Counted from the first letter of the stretch, positions 8,516-17,906 are shown. The stretch: 64,000 nucleotides of DNA from Lachnospiraceae bacterium (GCA_017634455.1 JAGBNK010000003.1:1-64000), one strand, 5' to 3'. Translations and numbers: made by a program. Notes: generated by a model not told the origin, from the letters alone.

Positions 8516-10399
8516 ATGGAGTTTGACATTCAAGCAGAGCTTGCCAAAGTTCCGTCATCTCCCGGGGTCTATATTATGCATAATAGCAGGGATGCTATAA
8601 TCTATGTAGGCAAGGCCAAGAGTCTCACCAACAGATTGCATCAATATTTTCAACCTAGTCATGATGAGGGAATCAAGAAAGCTCAAATGGTGAAACAAAT
8701 TGCATATTTTGAGTACATAGTATGTGATTCCGAGTTGGAAGCTCTTGTATTGGAATGCAATCTGATTAAGGAGCATCGACCGAAATACAATACCATGCTT
8801 CGAGATGACAAGACTTATCCTTACATCAAAGTAACCCTAGGGGAACATTTCCCTAGGGTTTTATTTGCTAGACAATTAAAGAAGGATAAGTCTAGATACT
8901 TCGGCCCATTTACCAGCGCAGGAGCGGTAAAGGATACCATTGAGCTGGTTCAGAAGCTGTATCATCTGCGAACATGCTCTCAGAAATTTCCAGAGAGCTT
9001 CGGCAAGAAACGACCTTGTCTGAATTATCACATGGGATTGTGCCCTGGAGTGTGTACTGGCAAGGTGTCAGAGGAAGATTATATGGCAAATATTAATGCT
9101 GCCATTGATTTCCTGGAGGGACATTATCAGCCGGTGGTAAAGGATTTGGAAGCCAAGATGGGCAAGGCTTCCTCTGAGCTTGATTTCGAGAAGGCGGCAG
9201 AGTATAGAGATTTACTCCACAGTGTGAAGTCCTGCCTCCAGAAGCAGAAGATAACCAGCACAGCCGAGAGTGATGACAGAGATATAATAGCTCTTGCATC
9301 GGAAAATGATGACGCGGTTATCCAAGTATTTTTCATAAGAAATGGTAAGCTTATTGGCCGTGAACATTTCTTCATGAATGTGCGAGTGGAGGAAGGCGAG
9401 GCTGATATTGTCAGCCGATTTATACAGCAGTTCTATGCTGGCACACCATTTATTCCAAAGGAGATATTTCTCCAATATGAGTTGGAGGATGCAGATGCTC
9501 TGGAGAAATGGTTGGGTGAGAAGCGTGGTCAGAGAGTATATATCAAGGTACCTATCCGTGGCCAGAAGAACAAGCTGGTGGAGATGGCTGAAAAGAATGC
9601 CAGACTTGTATTGGAACAGGACAAGGAGAGAATCAAGAAGGAACAGGGCCGCACAATTGGCGCTGTAAAAGAGATTGGTAAGCTGTTGGGGCTTCCTCAA
9701 ATTGAGAGAATGGAAGCTTATGATATATCTAATATCAATGGTTATCAGACGGTTGGTTCAATGATAGTATTTGTGCATGGCAGACCTTTAAAGAGCGACT
9801 ATCGCAAATTTAAACTCAAGACAGTTACAGGTCCGGATGATTATGGTTCAATGCGAGAAGTGTTGACTAGACGTTTCACTCACGGCATGGAGGAGATGGA
9901 ACAATTAGATGCCAAGGGGTTAGACGCATCCACAGGAAGCTTTACCAGATTTCCTGATGTAATTATGATGGATGGTGGACGAGGACAGGTGAATATCTGT
10001 GAGGAGGTATTGCAGGAATTGGGACTTAATATTCCCGTGTGCGGTATGGTGAAAGATGATCACCACAGAACTCGAGGTCTATACTTCCACAATGAGGAGA
10101 TACCTATTGATAAACATTCCGAAGGATTTCATCTTATTACCAGAATGCAGGATGAGGCACATAGATTTGCCATAGAATATCATAGAAGTCTCAGAAGTAA
10201 AGGTCAGACCAGAAGCTTCCTGGATGATATTGACGGTATCGGTCCTGCCAGGAGAAAGGCATTGATGAAGACATATGCCAGCGCAGAAGAGATGGCCAAG
10301 GCTTCATTGGAGGAATTAGAAGCTATTGATTCCATGAATGCTGGGTCAGCTCAGGCAGTGTATGATTATTTTCATAGAAAACCAGAAGAGACAGTTTAG
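8516..10399 (+). CDS. uvrC: excinuclease ABC subunit C
   Basis: Nuclease of nucleotide-excision repair that makes both incisions around a lesion. It has the GIY-YIG domain at the N-terminus (PGVYIMHN and [10 protein letters not shown], residues 17-40), the UVR coiled-coil motif for UvrB contact ([13 protein letters not shown], about 222), the RNase H-like second nuclease domain ([19 protein letters not shown]) and terminal helix-hairpin-helices ([13 protein letters not shown]). The 627-residue length is normal. It follows ftsH by three bases with no ribosome-binding site of its own beyond the coding end of ftsH, so the two are coupled. Confidence 0.97.
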   Translation: MEFDIQAELAKVPSSPGVYIMHNSRDAIIYVGKAKSLTNRLHQYFQPSHDEGIKKAQMVKQIAYFEYIVCDSELEALVLECNLIKEHRPKYNTMLRDDKTYPYIKVTLGEHFPRVLFARQLKKDKSRYFGPFTSAGAVKDTIELVQKLYHLRTCSQKFPESFGKKRPCLNYHMGLCPGVCTGKVSEEDYMANINAAIDFLEGHYQPVVKDLEAKMGKASSELDFEKAAEYRDLLHSVKSCLQKQKITSTAESDDRDIIALASENDDAVIQVFFIRNGKLIGREHFFMNVRVEEGEADIVSRFIQQFYAGTPFIPKEIFLQYELEDADALEKWLGEKRGQRVYIKVPIRGQKNKLVEMAEKNARLVLEQDKERIKKEQGRTIGAVKEIGKLLGLPQIERMEAYDISNINGYQTVGSMIVFVHGRPLKSDYRKFKLKTVTGPDDYGSMREVLTRRFTHGMEEMEQLDAKGLDASTGSFTRFPDVIMMDGGRGQVNICEEVLQELGLNIPVCGMVKDDHHRTRGLYFHNEEIPIDKHSEGFHLITRMQDEAHRFAIEYHRSLRSKGQTRSFLDDIDGIGPARRKALMKTYASAEEMAKASLEELEAIDSMNAGSAQAVYDYFHRKPEETV

Positions 10400-10450
10400 T
10401 CTAGGTATAAGGTCATTGTGGATTTTATACATAACTGGACTGTTTTTTCT
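10391..10450 (+). terminator. terminator of ftsH-uvrC overlapping the uvrC stop
   Basis: ACAGTTTAGT (from 10391) pairs, with two G-U pairs, with the arm ending ...GGACTGT at 10442. Inside it GTATAA pairs with TTATAC. A long T-rich tract follows. The stop codon TAG is part of the stem. Confidence 0.7.
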
Positions 10451-10473
10451 CTTTTTTTGGTATTTTAGGCAAA

Positions 10474-10501
10474 TTGACTTTTATCTCATAACTCATAAAA
10501 T
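10474..10501 (+). promoter_or_regulatory. probable sigma-A promoter of the hprK operon
   Basis: TTGACT (10474-10479), 16 bases, TAAAAT (10496-10501). It follows the uvrC terminator. Confidence 0.6.
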
Positions 10502-10534
10502 ATATGTTATGTGGTGCAAATTGCGCGTGGGGAT

Positions 10535-10557
10535 AAGTGCCCGATACGGGGGCACTT
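10535..10557 (+). promoter_or_regulatory. stable hairpin in the hprK leader
   Basis: AAGTGCCC (10535-10542) and GGGCACTT (10550-10557) form an 8-bp stem with a 7-base loop. It ends 17 bases before the ribosome-binding site and has no T tail, so it is a leader structure (mRNA stability or translation) and not a terminator. Confidence 0.55.
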
Positions 10558-10584
10558 GTAGATAGAAAATAATTGGAGGGAAAT

Positions 10585-11526
10585 ATGGAACAAACAGAAG
10601 GTGTTAAGTTATCATTTTTGGCCAAGAAACTTGGCCTGGTGAATTTTACCGAAGAGATGGACTTGGATGAACATATGGTTCATTTGGCAGATGTGAATAG
10701 ACCTGCTTTACAGCTTCATGGATTCTATGAGCATTTCGAGGAAAATAGAATTCAGATTATCGGTATGGTAGAACATGCATATCTTGGCAGCAAGACCAAG
10801 GAGGAGAGAGCTGTTATATTTGACAAGCTTTTGAGCTATGACATTCCTTGCCTTATTATCTGTAGAGATTTCAGTCCGGAAGACACATTGATGGAGAGCG
10901 CCAGAAGATACAATGTACCGGTTCTTGGAACAGACAGAGGTACTTCTGAATTTATGTCAGAACTTATATTTGAATTGAACAATGAACTTGCACCATGTAC
11001 AACAATACATGGAGTGTTGGTTGATGTATATGGTGAAGGACTTCTTATAACTGGTGAGAGTGGTATTGGCAAGAGTGAAGCTGCTCTTGAACTTATTAAG
11101 CGTGGTCACAGACTTGTAGCAGATGATGTTGTAGAAATCAGAAAGACAAGCAGCCAGACACTTATGGGACAGGCTCCAAAGATTACTAAGCATCTTATTG
11201 AGCTCCGTGGTATTGGAATTATTGATGTTAAGAGTCTGTTCGGTGTTGAATGTGTCAAGGAACGCCAGAAAATTGACTTTGTAATTAAACTGGAGGATTG
11301 GCGCAAGGAAGCTGATTATGACAGACTTGGTCTCAATGAAGAATATATGGAGATTCTGGGACAGAAGGTAGTATGTCATTCTCTTCCAATCAGACCTGGT
11401 AGAAACCTGGCTGTAATTTGCGAGACTGCAGCTGTTAACCATAGACAGAAGAAGATGGGATACAATGCAGCAGAAGAGCTCTACCGCAGAGTTCAGAACA
11501 ATATTGACTCAGGAAATATGAATTAA
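10585..11526 (+). CDS. hprK: HPr kinase/phosphorylase
   Basis: Bifunctional sensor of carbon catabolite repression: it phosphorylates HPr or Crh on the regulatory serine (Ser46) when fructose bisphosphate and ATP are high, and removes the phosphate when Pi is high. From the ATG at 10585 (GGAGGG upstream; an in-frame TTG at 10573 is part of the leader) the protein has 313 residues, with IHGVLVDVYG around His142, Walker A GESGIGKS (157-164), and the family signature ELRGIGIIDVKSLFG (about 205-219). A possible substrate, the Crh-like protein, is encoded 4 kb downstream in the same run of genes. Confidence 0.97.
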   Translation: MEQTEGVKLSFLAKKLGLVNFTEEMDLDEHMVHLADVNRPALQLHGFYEHFEENRIQIIGMVEHAYLGSKTKEERAVIFDKLLSYDIPCLIICRDFSPEDTLMESARRYNVPVLGTDRGTSEFMSELIFELNNELAPCTTIHGVLVDVYGEGLLITGESGIGKSEAALELIKRGHRLVADDVVEIRKTSSQTLMGQAPKITKHLIELRGIGIIDVKSLFGVECVKERQKIDFVIKLEDWRKEADYDRLGLNEEYMEILGQKVVCHSLPIRPGRNLAVICETAAVNHRQKKMGYNAAEELYRRVQNNIDSGNMN

Positions 11527-11606
11527 TATATAGATGACAAATATGCTGATGACAAATATAGATAAATGGCATAGATAACTAAAATAATGAACTGGAGGAT
11601 AAGTTA

Positions 11607-12992
11607 ATGGAAAGAGAAAACGCATGGAACAAGTATGAAGACAAGAAAGTTGTCTTCGATTTTGCAGAAGGATATAGAAAATTTATTTCGGAGAACAAGA
11701 CAGAGCGCGAGTGCGCAAGCTTCTTTGAACAGCAGGCAATCAAAGCTGGATTTACAGATTTGAATGAAGTTATTAAATCTGGCAAGGCAATCAAAGCTGG
11801 AGATAAGTTTTATGCAGTAAATAAGTGCAAGGAAGTGGCACTTTTCGTAATCGGTAAGAAGCCACTTTGCGAGGGACTTAGAATTCTTGGTGCTCATATC
11901 GACTCACCTCGTATGGATTTGAAGCAGAATCCACTTTATGAAGATACAGATATGGCTTTGCTTGACACACATTACTATGGTGGTGTGAAGAAGTATCAGT
12001 GGGTTACACTTCCACTTGCTCTTCATGGTGTAATTGCCAAGAAGGACGGAGAGGTTATCAAGGTAAATGTTGGTGACGAAGCTGGCGATCCAGTATTTGG
12101 CGTTAGCGATTTGCTTATTCATTTATCAGATGAGCAGCTTCAGAAGAAGGGCTCAAAGGTTGTGGAAGGTGAAGACTTAAATGTATTAGTTGGAAGCATT
12201 CCAGTGAAGAAGGATGAGGAAGAAGATGTGAAGGAATTGGTTAAGGCCAACATCGTGAACATCCTTCAGGAGAAGTACGGAATTGAAGAGGAAGATTTCC
12301 TCTCAGCTGAAATCGAAGTAGTACCAGCAGGTGAAGCTAGAGACTACGGTTTCGATAGATCAATGATTATGGGATATGGTCATGACGACAGAGTATGCGC
12401 TTATCCTTCTTATGAGGCAATTGCTGCAATGACTGATGTTGACTATACAAGCGTATGCCTTCTTGTTGACAAGGAGGAGATTGGTTCAGTTGGAGCTACA
12501 GGAATGCAGTCATCATTCTTTGAAGATATGGTAGCAGAGCTTTGTGCTCTTGAGGGAAATGATAGTAGCGTATACCTTAGAAGAGTGCTTTCACATTCCA
12601 AGGTATTGTCTTCTGATGTAAGTGCTGCTTTCGATCCAAATTATCCAAGTGTATTTGAGAAGAAGAATGCTGCTTACTTCGGTAGAGGTGTTGTATATAA
12701 CAAATATACTGGAGCTCGTGGTAAGTCTGGATCTAATGATGCAGGCGCAGAGTATGTAGCATGGGTTCGAAAGGTTATGGATGATGCAGAAGTTGCATTC
12801 CAGACAGCAGAACTTGGTAAGGTTGACGCAGGCGGCGGCGGAACAATCGCTTACATTCTGGGCAACCTGAATATGGAAGTAATTGACAGTGGTGTGGCTG
12901 TGTTAAATATGCACGCCCCATGGGAGATTATCAGCAAGGTTGACTTGTATGAAGCATACAGAGCATACAAGGCATTCCTTGTGGCAGAATAA
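11607..12992 (+). CDS. M18-family metalloaminopeptidase (aspartyl aminopeptidase type)
   Basis: Cytosolic dinuclear-zinc exopeptidase releasing N-terminal residues from peptides, preferring acidic ones in characterised members. The 461 residues include the metal-binding and catalytic motifs in order: GAHIDSPRMD (near 94), GHDDRVCAY, DKEEIGSVGATGMQS (catalytic Glu pair), SSDVSAAFDPNY and LNMHAPWE near the C-terminus. The ATG follows GGAGG. It is 80 bases after hprK; two copies of a 12-base sequence (GATGACAAATAT, 11533 and 11548) fill that gap. It is probably cotranscribed with murB, 18 bases downstream. Confidence 0.92.
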   Translation: MERENAWNKYEDKKVVFDFAEGYRKFISENKTERECASFFEQQAIKAGFTDLNEVIKSGKAIKAGDKFYAVNKCKEVALFVIGKKPLCEGLRILGAHIDSPRMDLKQNPLYEDTDMALLDTHYYGGVKKYQWVTLPLALHGVIAKKDGEVIKVNVGDEAGDPVFGVSDLLIHLSDEQLQKKGSKVVEGEDLNVLVGSIPVKKDEEEDVKELVKANIVNILQEKYGIEEEDFLSAEIEVVPAGEARDYGFDRSMIMGYGHDDRVCAYPSYEAIAAMTDVDYTSVCLLVDKEEIGSVGATGMQSSFFEDMVAELCALEGNDSSVYLRRVLSHSKVLSSDVSAAFDPNYPSVFEKKNAAYFGRGVVYNKYTGARGKSGSNDAGAEYVAWVRKVMDDAEVAFQTAELGKVDAGGGGTIAYILGNLNMEVIDSGVAVLNMHAPWEIISKVDLYEAYRAYKAFLVAE

Positions 12993-13010
12993 AAAACGAG
13001 GATTGGTTAC

Positions 13011-13919
13011 ATGGATAGCTGGATTGAAGATTTGAAAAAACATTTTACCAAATTACATATGATGGAAAATGAGCCTATGTGTAAGCATACAACTTTTCGA
13101 ATAGGCGGCCCTGCTGATTTGTACGTGGAACCAAATATTGAGGAAGTGGGAGATGTCATTTGTTATTGCGTTGAAAATGATATTCCTCTTACTATTTTGG
13201 GAAATGGCAGTAATGTCCTGGTAAGTGACGATGGTATTCGCGGAGTTGTAATTTCTCTGGGAAATCAGATGTCTGATATCAAAGTTGAGGGAAATATGAT
13301 TTTCGCAGAGGCAGGCGCAATGCTTGCCAAGGTGGCAAATGAAGCTGCTGCTCATAGCTTAGGTGGTATGGAATTTGCTGCAGGTATTCCTGGAACCATA
13401 GGCGGCGCTATGATTATGAATGCTGGAGCCTATGGCGGAGAGATGAAGGATGTAGTGAAATCCGTAACTGTCGTCAACTATGACGGTGACATGGAAGTAT
13501 GGCAGGCTGATGAGTTGGATCTGTCTTACAGACATAGTCGTATGATGGAAGAGGACGTGATTGTCCTCAGTGCAGTATTTGAATTAGAGCCTGCAGATGA
13601 GTCTGAAATCAGAGCCAAGATGGCAGATTTCAGAGGTCGCAGACAGGAGAAGCAGCCTCTGGAATTCCCTAGTGCAGGTAGTGCTTTCAAGAGGCCGGAA
13701 GGCTATTTCGCCGGCAAGCTTATAATGGATGCAGGCCTGGCTGGATATACAGTTGGTGGGGCTCAGGTTTCTGAGAAGCATTGTGGATTTGTTATAAACA
13801 GAGGCTCTGCTACAGCTGCTGATGTGTGCCAGTTAATGGATGATGTAGTCCGTCAAGTGCAGGAGAAATATAATGTCACTTTGGAACCGGAAGTTCGTAT
13901 AATTGGAGATTTCAAATGA
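13011..13919 (+). CDS. murB: UDP-N-acetylenolpyruvoylglucosamine reductase
   Basis: FAD enzyme that reduces UDP-GlcNAc-enolpyruvate to UDP-MurNAc, the second committed step of peptidoglycan synthesis. Motifs: FRIGGPADLYVEP, LGNGSNVLVSDDG and GIPGTIGGAMIMNAGAYGGE in the FAD domain, then FPSAGSAFKRP with the catalytic Ser and a C-terminal EPEVRIIG carrying the conserved Glu. The lack of a tyrosine loop marks it as the type IIb Gram-positive form. The stop overlaps the rapZ start by four bases (ATGA), so murB and rapZ are translationally coupled. Confidence 0.96.
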   Translation: MDSWIEDLKKHFTKLHMMENEPMCKHTTFRIGGPADLYVEPNIEEVGDVICYCVENDIPLTILGNGSNVLVSDDGIRGVVISLGNQMSDIKVEGNMIFAEAGAMLAKVANEAAAHSLGGMEFAAGIPGTIGGAMIMNAGAYGGEMKDVVKSVTVVNYDGDMEVWQADELDLSYRHSRMMEEDVIVLSAVFELEPADESEIRAKMADFRGRRQEKQPLEFPSAGSAFKRPEGYFAGKLIMDAGLAGYTVGGAQVSEKHCGFVINRGSATAADVCQLMDDVVRQVQEKYNVTLEPEVRIIGDFK

Positions 13920-14788
13920 AGATATTGATTTTGACAGGTATGTCGGGAGCAGGTAAGAGTACTGCATTTAAAATGTTAGAAGACATAGGATATTACTGCG
14001 TTGATAATTTGCCAGTACAGCTTCTCAAAAGCTTTATTGATTTGAGTGATAATGGCACAGGAGATCAGCAAAAGGTTGCTGTAGGTCTTGATGTGCGCAA
14101 TGATTCTCTTGAATTATTACAGGATATCTTGCCGGAACTTAGAGATGACGGCAAGAAATATTCTATTCTCTTCCTTGATGCGGAGGATGAGGTACTTGTT
14201 AAGAGATACAAGGAGACAAGAAGAAATCATCCATTGTCTGGAACAGAGCGTATACAGGCTGGTATTGAGAAGGAGAGAGCTGAGATAAAGTTCCTGAAGG
14301 AACAGGCTGACTATATTATTGATACCACTCACTTGCTCACTAGAGAATTAAAAGAAGAATTACAGAAGATATTTGTGGAGCAGGAGGACTTCAAGAACCT
14401 CTTTGTCACAGTTATGTCTTTTGGTTTCAAATATGGTATCCCATCAGATGCTGATTTGGTATTTGATGTGAGATTTCTGCCAAATCCATACTATGTTCAT
14501 GAGCTTCGCCCAAAGACTGGAAATGATGTAGAGATACAGCAGTTTGTCATGAAAAATCATGAGGCCCATGAGTTCTTGAACAAGTTGGAAGATATGATTA
14601 AATTCTTGATTCCTAATTATATAAAAGAGGGCAAGAATCAATTAGTAATTGCAATTGGATGTACAGGCGGCAAACATCGTTCTGTTACTCTGGCCAATGC
14701 AATATACGAGAGACTCTCTGAGGATGATTCTATTGGCATCAAAATAGAACACAGAGATATAGATAAGGACGCTTTGCGAGGCAAGTAA
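13916..14788 (+). CDS. rapZ: RapZ/YvcJ-family nucleotide-binding protein
   Basis: P-loop protein with Walker A GMSGAGKST (8-16), the GLDVRN segment near 58 and the C-terminal GCTGGKHRSV motif with the His of the RapZ C domain. In Proteobacteria RapZ controls glucosamine-6-phosphate synthase through small RNAs; in Firmicutes the homologue YvcJ sits with yvcK, whiA and crh and its role is less clear. Here it keeps that setting, coupled to murB in front and one base from whiA behind, but no yvcK/glmR gene lies between them. Confidence 0.94.
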   Translation: MKILILTGMSGAGKSTAFKMLEDIGYYCVDNLPVQLLKSFIDLSDNGTGDQQKVAVGLDVRNDSLELLQDILPELRDDGKKYSILFLDAEDEVLVKRYKETRRNHPLSGTERIQAGIEKERAEIKFLKEQADYIIDTTHLLTRELKEELQKIFVEQEDFKNLFVTVMSFGFKYGIPSDADLVFDVRFLPNPYYVHELRPKTGNDVEIQQFVMKNHEAHEFLNKLEDMIKFLIPNYIKEGKNQLVIAIGCTGGKHRSVTLANAIYERLSEDDSIGIKIEHRDIDKDALRGK

Positions 14789-14789
14789 T

Positions 14790-15629
14790 ATGTCCTTTTC
14801 ACAGGAAGTAAAAAATGAGCTGGTTGATCACATTGACGGTGGCAGACATTGCCAGATTGCAGAGCTGTGTGGCCTTATAAGTTTTGGCGGTAAGGTGACA
14901 CAAAATGATGCGGGTTCTGTGATAGAATTCCAATGTGATTATCCTAAAATGCAAAAAAAATACTTTACTTTATCCAATAAAGCTAATATCATAGGGGGCG
15001 ATGGCCTTGAATTTTTCCCTGACACCCCAGATACATTGGAGCAGGTAAAGGGAATAATAATACAACAGACTTGTTGCAAGCGAGCTTATTTACGAGGGGC
15101 ATTTCTTATGGGAGGCTCCATTAGCGACCCTAACAAAGGATATCATTTTGAGGTGGTCTGTAAGTCTGATAAGCAGGCACAGCAGCTTCAGTATATAATG
15201 ACATCTCTGGATTTGGATGCCAAGATTGTAAATAGGCAGAAGCACTATGTGGTTTACCTAAAGGAAGGGGAACAGATTGTATCTGCCCTGGGATTTATGG
15301 GAGCCACCAAAGCATTGATGGACTTGGAAAATATTAGAATTCTCAAGGAAATGAGAAATACTGTAAACAGACGCGTGAATTGTGAAGCTGCCAATATTAC
15401 CAAAACGGTAAATGCTGCAGTGAAGCAGATTCAGGATATAAAACTCATTGATGAAGTGAAAGGTCTGTCTGCACTTCCGGAGAATTTAAGGGATATTGCA
15501 ATTATTAGATTGGAAAATCCAGACGCTTCATTGAAGGACTTGGGCGAGATGATGGAACCACCTATTGGTAAATCAGGTGTGAATCATCGTTTGAGGAAAA
15601 TTAGTGAAATAGCAGATAAGCTTAGATAG
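14790..15629 (+). CDS. whiA: DNA-binding regulator WhiA
   Basis: LAGLIDADG-derived protein with a C-terminal helix-turn-helix, affecting cell division and chromosome segregation in Firmicutes. The N-terminus MSFSQEVKNEL, the central AYLRGAFLMGGSISDP and the terminal PPIGKSGVNHRLRKI are diagnostic. At 279 residues it is about 30-40 shorter than usual; the gap lies in the first half of the homing-nuclease-like domain, after KKYFTLSNKANI. It starts one base after rapZ. Confidence 0.93.
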   Translation: MSFSQEVKNELVDHIDGGRHCQIAELCGLISFGGKVTQNDAGSVIEFQCDYPKMQKKYFTLSNKANIIGGDGLEFFPDTPDTLEQVKGIIIQQTCCKRAYLRGAFLMGGSISDPNKGYHFEVVCKSDKQAQQLQYIMTSLDLDAKIVNRQKHYVVYLKEGEQIVSALGFMGATKALMDLENIRILKEMRNTVNRRVNCEAANITKTVNAAVKQIQDIKLIDEVKGLSALPENLRDIAIIRLENPDASLKDLGEMMEPPIGKSGVNHRLRKISEIADKLR

Positions 15630-15683
15630 CTTTTCAATAGAAGAAATAGTCAAACAAGATGCTTTTTTTGACAGGAGGACAAA

Positions 15684-15932
15684 ATGAAGAAAGAAGTTAC
15701 AATTACAATGAAAGATACTATGGAGGCAACACCTATTGCACAGTTGGTGAGCGTGGCAAATCAGTACAGCAGCCAGATTTATCTTGAAATGGATTCTGCC
15801 AGAGTAAATGCCAAGAGTATTATGGGAATGATGAGTATGGTGTTCTCTACAGGTTCTGTTGTAACAATTGATGCAGAAGGTGATGATGAGGCTACAGCAA
15901 TTGTTGCTATCGAGGAGTTCCTTACTGCATAA
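15684..15932 (+). CDS. Crh-like HPr-family protein lacking the PTS histidine
   Basis: 82-residue HPr fold. Aligned by eye with Bacillus HPr, the active-site sequence IHARPA becomes MEATPI, so the residue equivalent to His15 is Glu14 and Arg17 is Thr16. The regulatory serine is kept in KSIMGMMSM (Ser45, equivalent to Ser46). It therefore cannot accept phosphate from enzyme I in the usual way but could be a substrate of HprK and a CcpA cofactor, as Crh is in Bacillus (which has Gln15). The position after rapZ and whiA is the same as crh in Bacillus. GGAGG precedes the ATG. The name Crh-like is inference; orthology is not shown. Confidence 0.85.
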   Translation: MKKEVTITMKDTMEATPIAQLVSVANQYSSQIYLEMDSARVNAKSIMGMMSMVFSTGSVVTIDAEGDDEATAIVAIEEFLTA

Positions 15933-15957
15933 TAGATAAACTTACGAAGGCTGGAAA

Positions 15958-16854
15958 ATGAGCAAGAAATTATTATTTATTTTTAATTCTCACTCGGGAA
16001 AAGGTAAGATCAAAAATAATCTGGTTGAAATCATAGATATATTTGTCAAAGCTGGATATGAGACAACGGTTTATACAACTCAAAGCCAGGGGGATGCAGT
16101 GAACAAGGCTTACGAGGAAGCTGCTAACTACGACCGCATTGTATGTAGCGGTGGTGACGGAACCTTGGATGAGGTGGTGACAGGTGTTATGAAATCCGGC
16201 ATCAAGGTGCCTGTAGGTTATATTCCTGCTGGAAGTACCAATGATTTCGGTAACTCCCTTGGAATTGACAAGGATATGATTCATGCGGCAGATATTGCAG
16301 CAAATGGTTATAGATTCCCATGTGACATCGGAAAATTTAATGACGATTATTTCGTATATGTGGCGGCATTTGGTATATTTACCGAAGTGTCATATGCTAC
16401 AGATCAGGGATTGAAAAATATGTTGGGTCATACTGCATATATTTTGGAAGGCGCTAAGCAGCTTTGGGATATTCCTTCTTATCGTATGCAGGTGGAATAT
16501 GATGGCAATGTATTATATGACGAGTTCATATATGGTATGATTACAAACTCTATGTCTGTGGGTGGATTCAAAGGAATCATCCCAGGCAGCATCAGTTTAA
16601 ATGATGGTAAGTTTGAAGTTACACTGATTCGTATGCCAAAGAATCCAATTGAATTAAATGATATATTGGCATTTCTTACAGGAATGTCCAAAGACTCTAC
16701 AATGGTATATTCTTTCCAGACAGATCATATTAAGCTTACAAGCAATGAGGTTGTGCCTTGGACTTTGGATGGAGAGTTCGGTGGGGATCATCAAGTGGTA
16801 AGACTTAATGATTGTCAGCAGGCCCTGGATATAATTGTGGAGAATGAAGAGTAG
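15958..16854 (+). CDS. diacylglycerol kinase-family lipid kinase (YegS/BmrU type)
   Basis: Cytosolic-face lipid kinase acting on diacylglycerol or a related lipid. Key motifs: FNSHSGKGK at the N-terminus, the nucleotide-binding CSGGDGTLDEV (about 61-71), and GYIPAGSTNDFGNSLG (about 88). The C-terminal domain (about 130-298) is the usual beta-sandwich. It lies 25 bases after the HPr-like gene, with a strong terminator behind it, so it is the last gene of the hprK-to-lipid-kinase run. Confidence 0.9.
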   Translation: MSKKLLFIFNSHSGKGKIKNNLVEIIDIFVKAGYETTVYTTQSQGDAVNKAYEEAANYDRIVCSGGDGTLDEVVTGVMKSGIKVPVGYIPAGSTNDFGNSLGIDKDMIHAADIAANGYRFPCDIGKFNDDYFVYVAAFGIFTEVSYATDQGLKNMLGHTAYILEGAKQLWDIPSYRMQVEYDGNVLYDEFIYGMITNSMSVGGFKGIIPGSISLNDGKFEVTLIRMPKNPIELNDILAFLTGMSKDSTMVYSFQTDHIKLTSNEVVPWTLDGEFGGDHQVVRLNDCQQALDIIVENEE

Positions 16855-16871
16855 TATTTTAATAGTAAAGT

Positions 16872-16918
16872 TTCCATACAAAACAGGTAAAAATAGCCTA
16901 TTTTGTATGGAATTTTTT
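16872..16918 (+). terminator. strong terminator closing the hprK-lipid kinase operon
   Basis: A perfect 12-bp stem, TTCCATACAAAA (16872-16883) with TTTTGTATGGAA (16901-16912), encloses a smaller AGG/CCT stem and is followed by six T. Confidence 0.92.
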
Positions 16919-16920
16919 AG

Positions 16921-16949
16921 TTGAATGGATGCAGTATTTAGAATATAAT
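16921..16949 (+). promoter_or_regulatory. sigma-A promoter of fba
   Basis: TTGAAT (16921-16926), 17 bases, TATAAT (16944-16949). The -35 box begins two bases after the T run of the previous terminator. Confidence 0.85.
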
Positions 16950-16989
16950 GTTTTCAGAGTGTTTTATTGAAGAAATGGAGGATATAAAT

Positions 16990-17853
16990 ATGTTAGTTTC
17001 TGCAAAAGAAATGTTGGACAAGGCTAAGGCTGGACATTATGCAGTAGGTCAGTTCAATATCAATAATTTAGAGTGGACAAAGGCTATTCTTTCAACAGCA
17101 CAGGAGTTAAACTCACCTGTTATCCTTGGTGTATCTGAGGGTGCTGGAAAGTATATGACAGGTTACAAGACAGTAGCTGGTATGGTAAAGGCTATGATCG
17201 AGGAGTTAAATATTACAGTTCCTGTAGCTCTTCATTTGGATCACGGTAGCTATGAAGGATGTCTCAAGTGTGTTGAGGCTGGATTCTCTTCTATCATGTT
17301 TGATGGTTCACACTATCCAATCGAGGAGAACATCGAGAAGACTAAGGAACTTGTAGCTCTTGCTCACAAGAACGGAATGTCTATCGAAGCTGAAGTTGGT
17401 TCTATTGGTGGAGAAGAAGATGGTGTTATCGGTAGAGGCGAGTGCGCTGATCCTAACGAGTGCAAGGCTATCGCTGATCTTGGCGTTGATATGCTTGCAG
17501 CTGGTATTGGTAACATTCATGGTAAGTACCCAGAGAATTGGGAAGGTCTTTCATTTGAGACTCTTGATGCAATTCAGCAGCTTACAGGTGAGATGCCATT
17601 AGTTCTTCATGGCGGTACAGGAATCCCTGCAGACATGATCAAGAAGGCAATCTCTCTTGGAGTATCAAAGATTAATGTTAATACTGAGTGTCAGTTATCA
17701 TTTGCTGATGCAACAAGAAAGTATATCGAAGCTGGTAAGGACTTAGAAGGCAAGGGATTCGACCCTAGAAAGCTTCTTGCTCCTGGTACAGAGGCTATCA
17801 AGGCTACTGTTAAAGAGAAGATGGAATTATTCGGTTCTGTTGGACAGGCTTAA
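16990..17853 (+). CDS. fba: class II fructose-bisphosphate aldolase
   Basis: Zinc-dependent glycolytic aldolase that interconverts fructose 1,6-bisphosphate with dihydroxyacetone phosphate and glyceraldehyde 3-phosphate. The 287 residues carry the zinc site LHLDHGSYE, the cation loop EAEVGSIGGEEDG, the second metal ligand in LHGGTGIP, and the phosphate-binding SKINVNTE. An in-frame ATG at 16948 sits inside the -10 box, so the start is the ATG at 16990, which follows GGAGG. It is a single-gene transcript. Its optimal-looking codons and clean promoter fit a highly expressed gene. Confidence 0.96.
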   Translation: MLVSAKEMLDKAKAGHYAVGQFNINNLEWTKAILSTAQELNSPVILGVSEGAGKYMTGYKTVAGMVKAMIEELNITVPVALHLDHGSYEGCLKCVEAGFSSIMFDGSHYPIEENIEKTKELVALAHKNGMSIEAEVGSIGGEEDGVIGRGECADPNECKAIADLGVDMLAAGIGNIHGKYPENWEGLSFETLDAIQQLTGEMPLVLHGGTGIPADMIKKAISLGVSKINVNTECQLSFADATRKYIEAGKDLEGKGFDPRKLLAPGTEAIKATVKEKMELFGSVGQA

Positions 17854-17873
17854 TTTATATTACTTGTATATAA

Positions 17874-17906
17874 AGCTGAGTGGGGCTATGCCCCATTCAG
17901 CTATTT
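17874..17906 (+). terminator. terminator of fba
   Basis: 13-bp stem AGCTGAGTGGGGC (17874-17886) with GCCCCATTCAGCT (17890-17902), one G-T pair, 3-base loop. The tail is short and only AT-rich. Confidence 0.7.

Noticed and set aside
9212-9700. 162-residue minus-strand ORF inside uvrC
   Set aside because: It lies wholly opposite a conserved gene, has no recognisable motif and no ribosome site.
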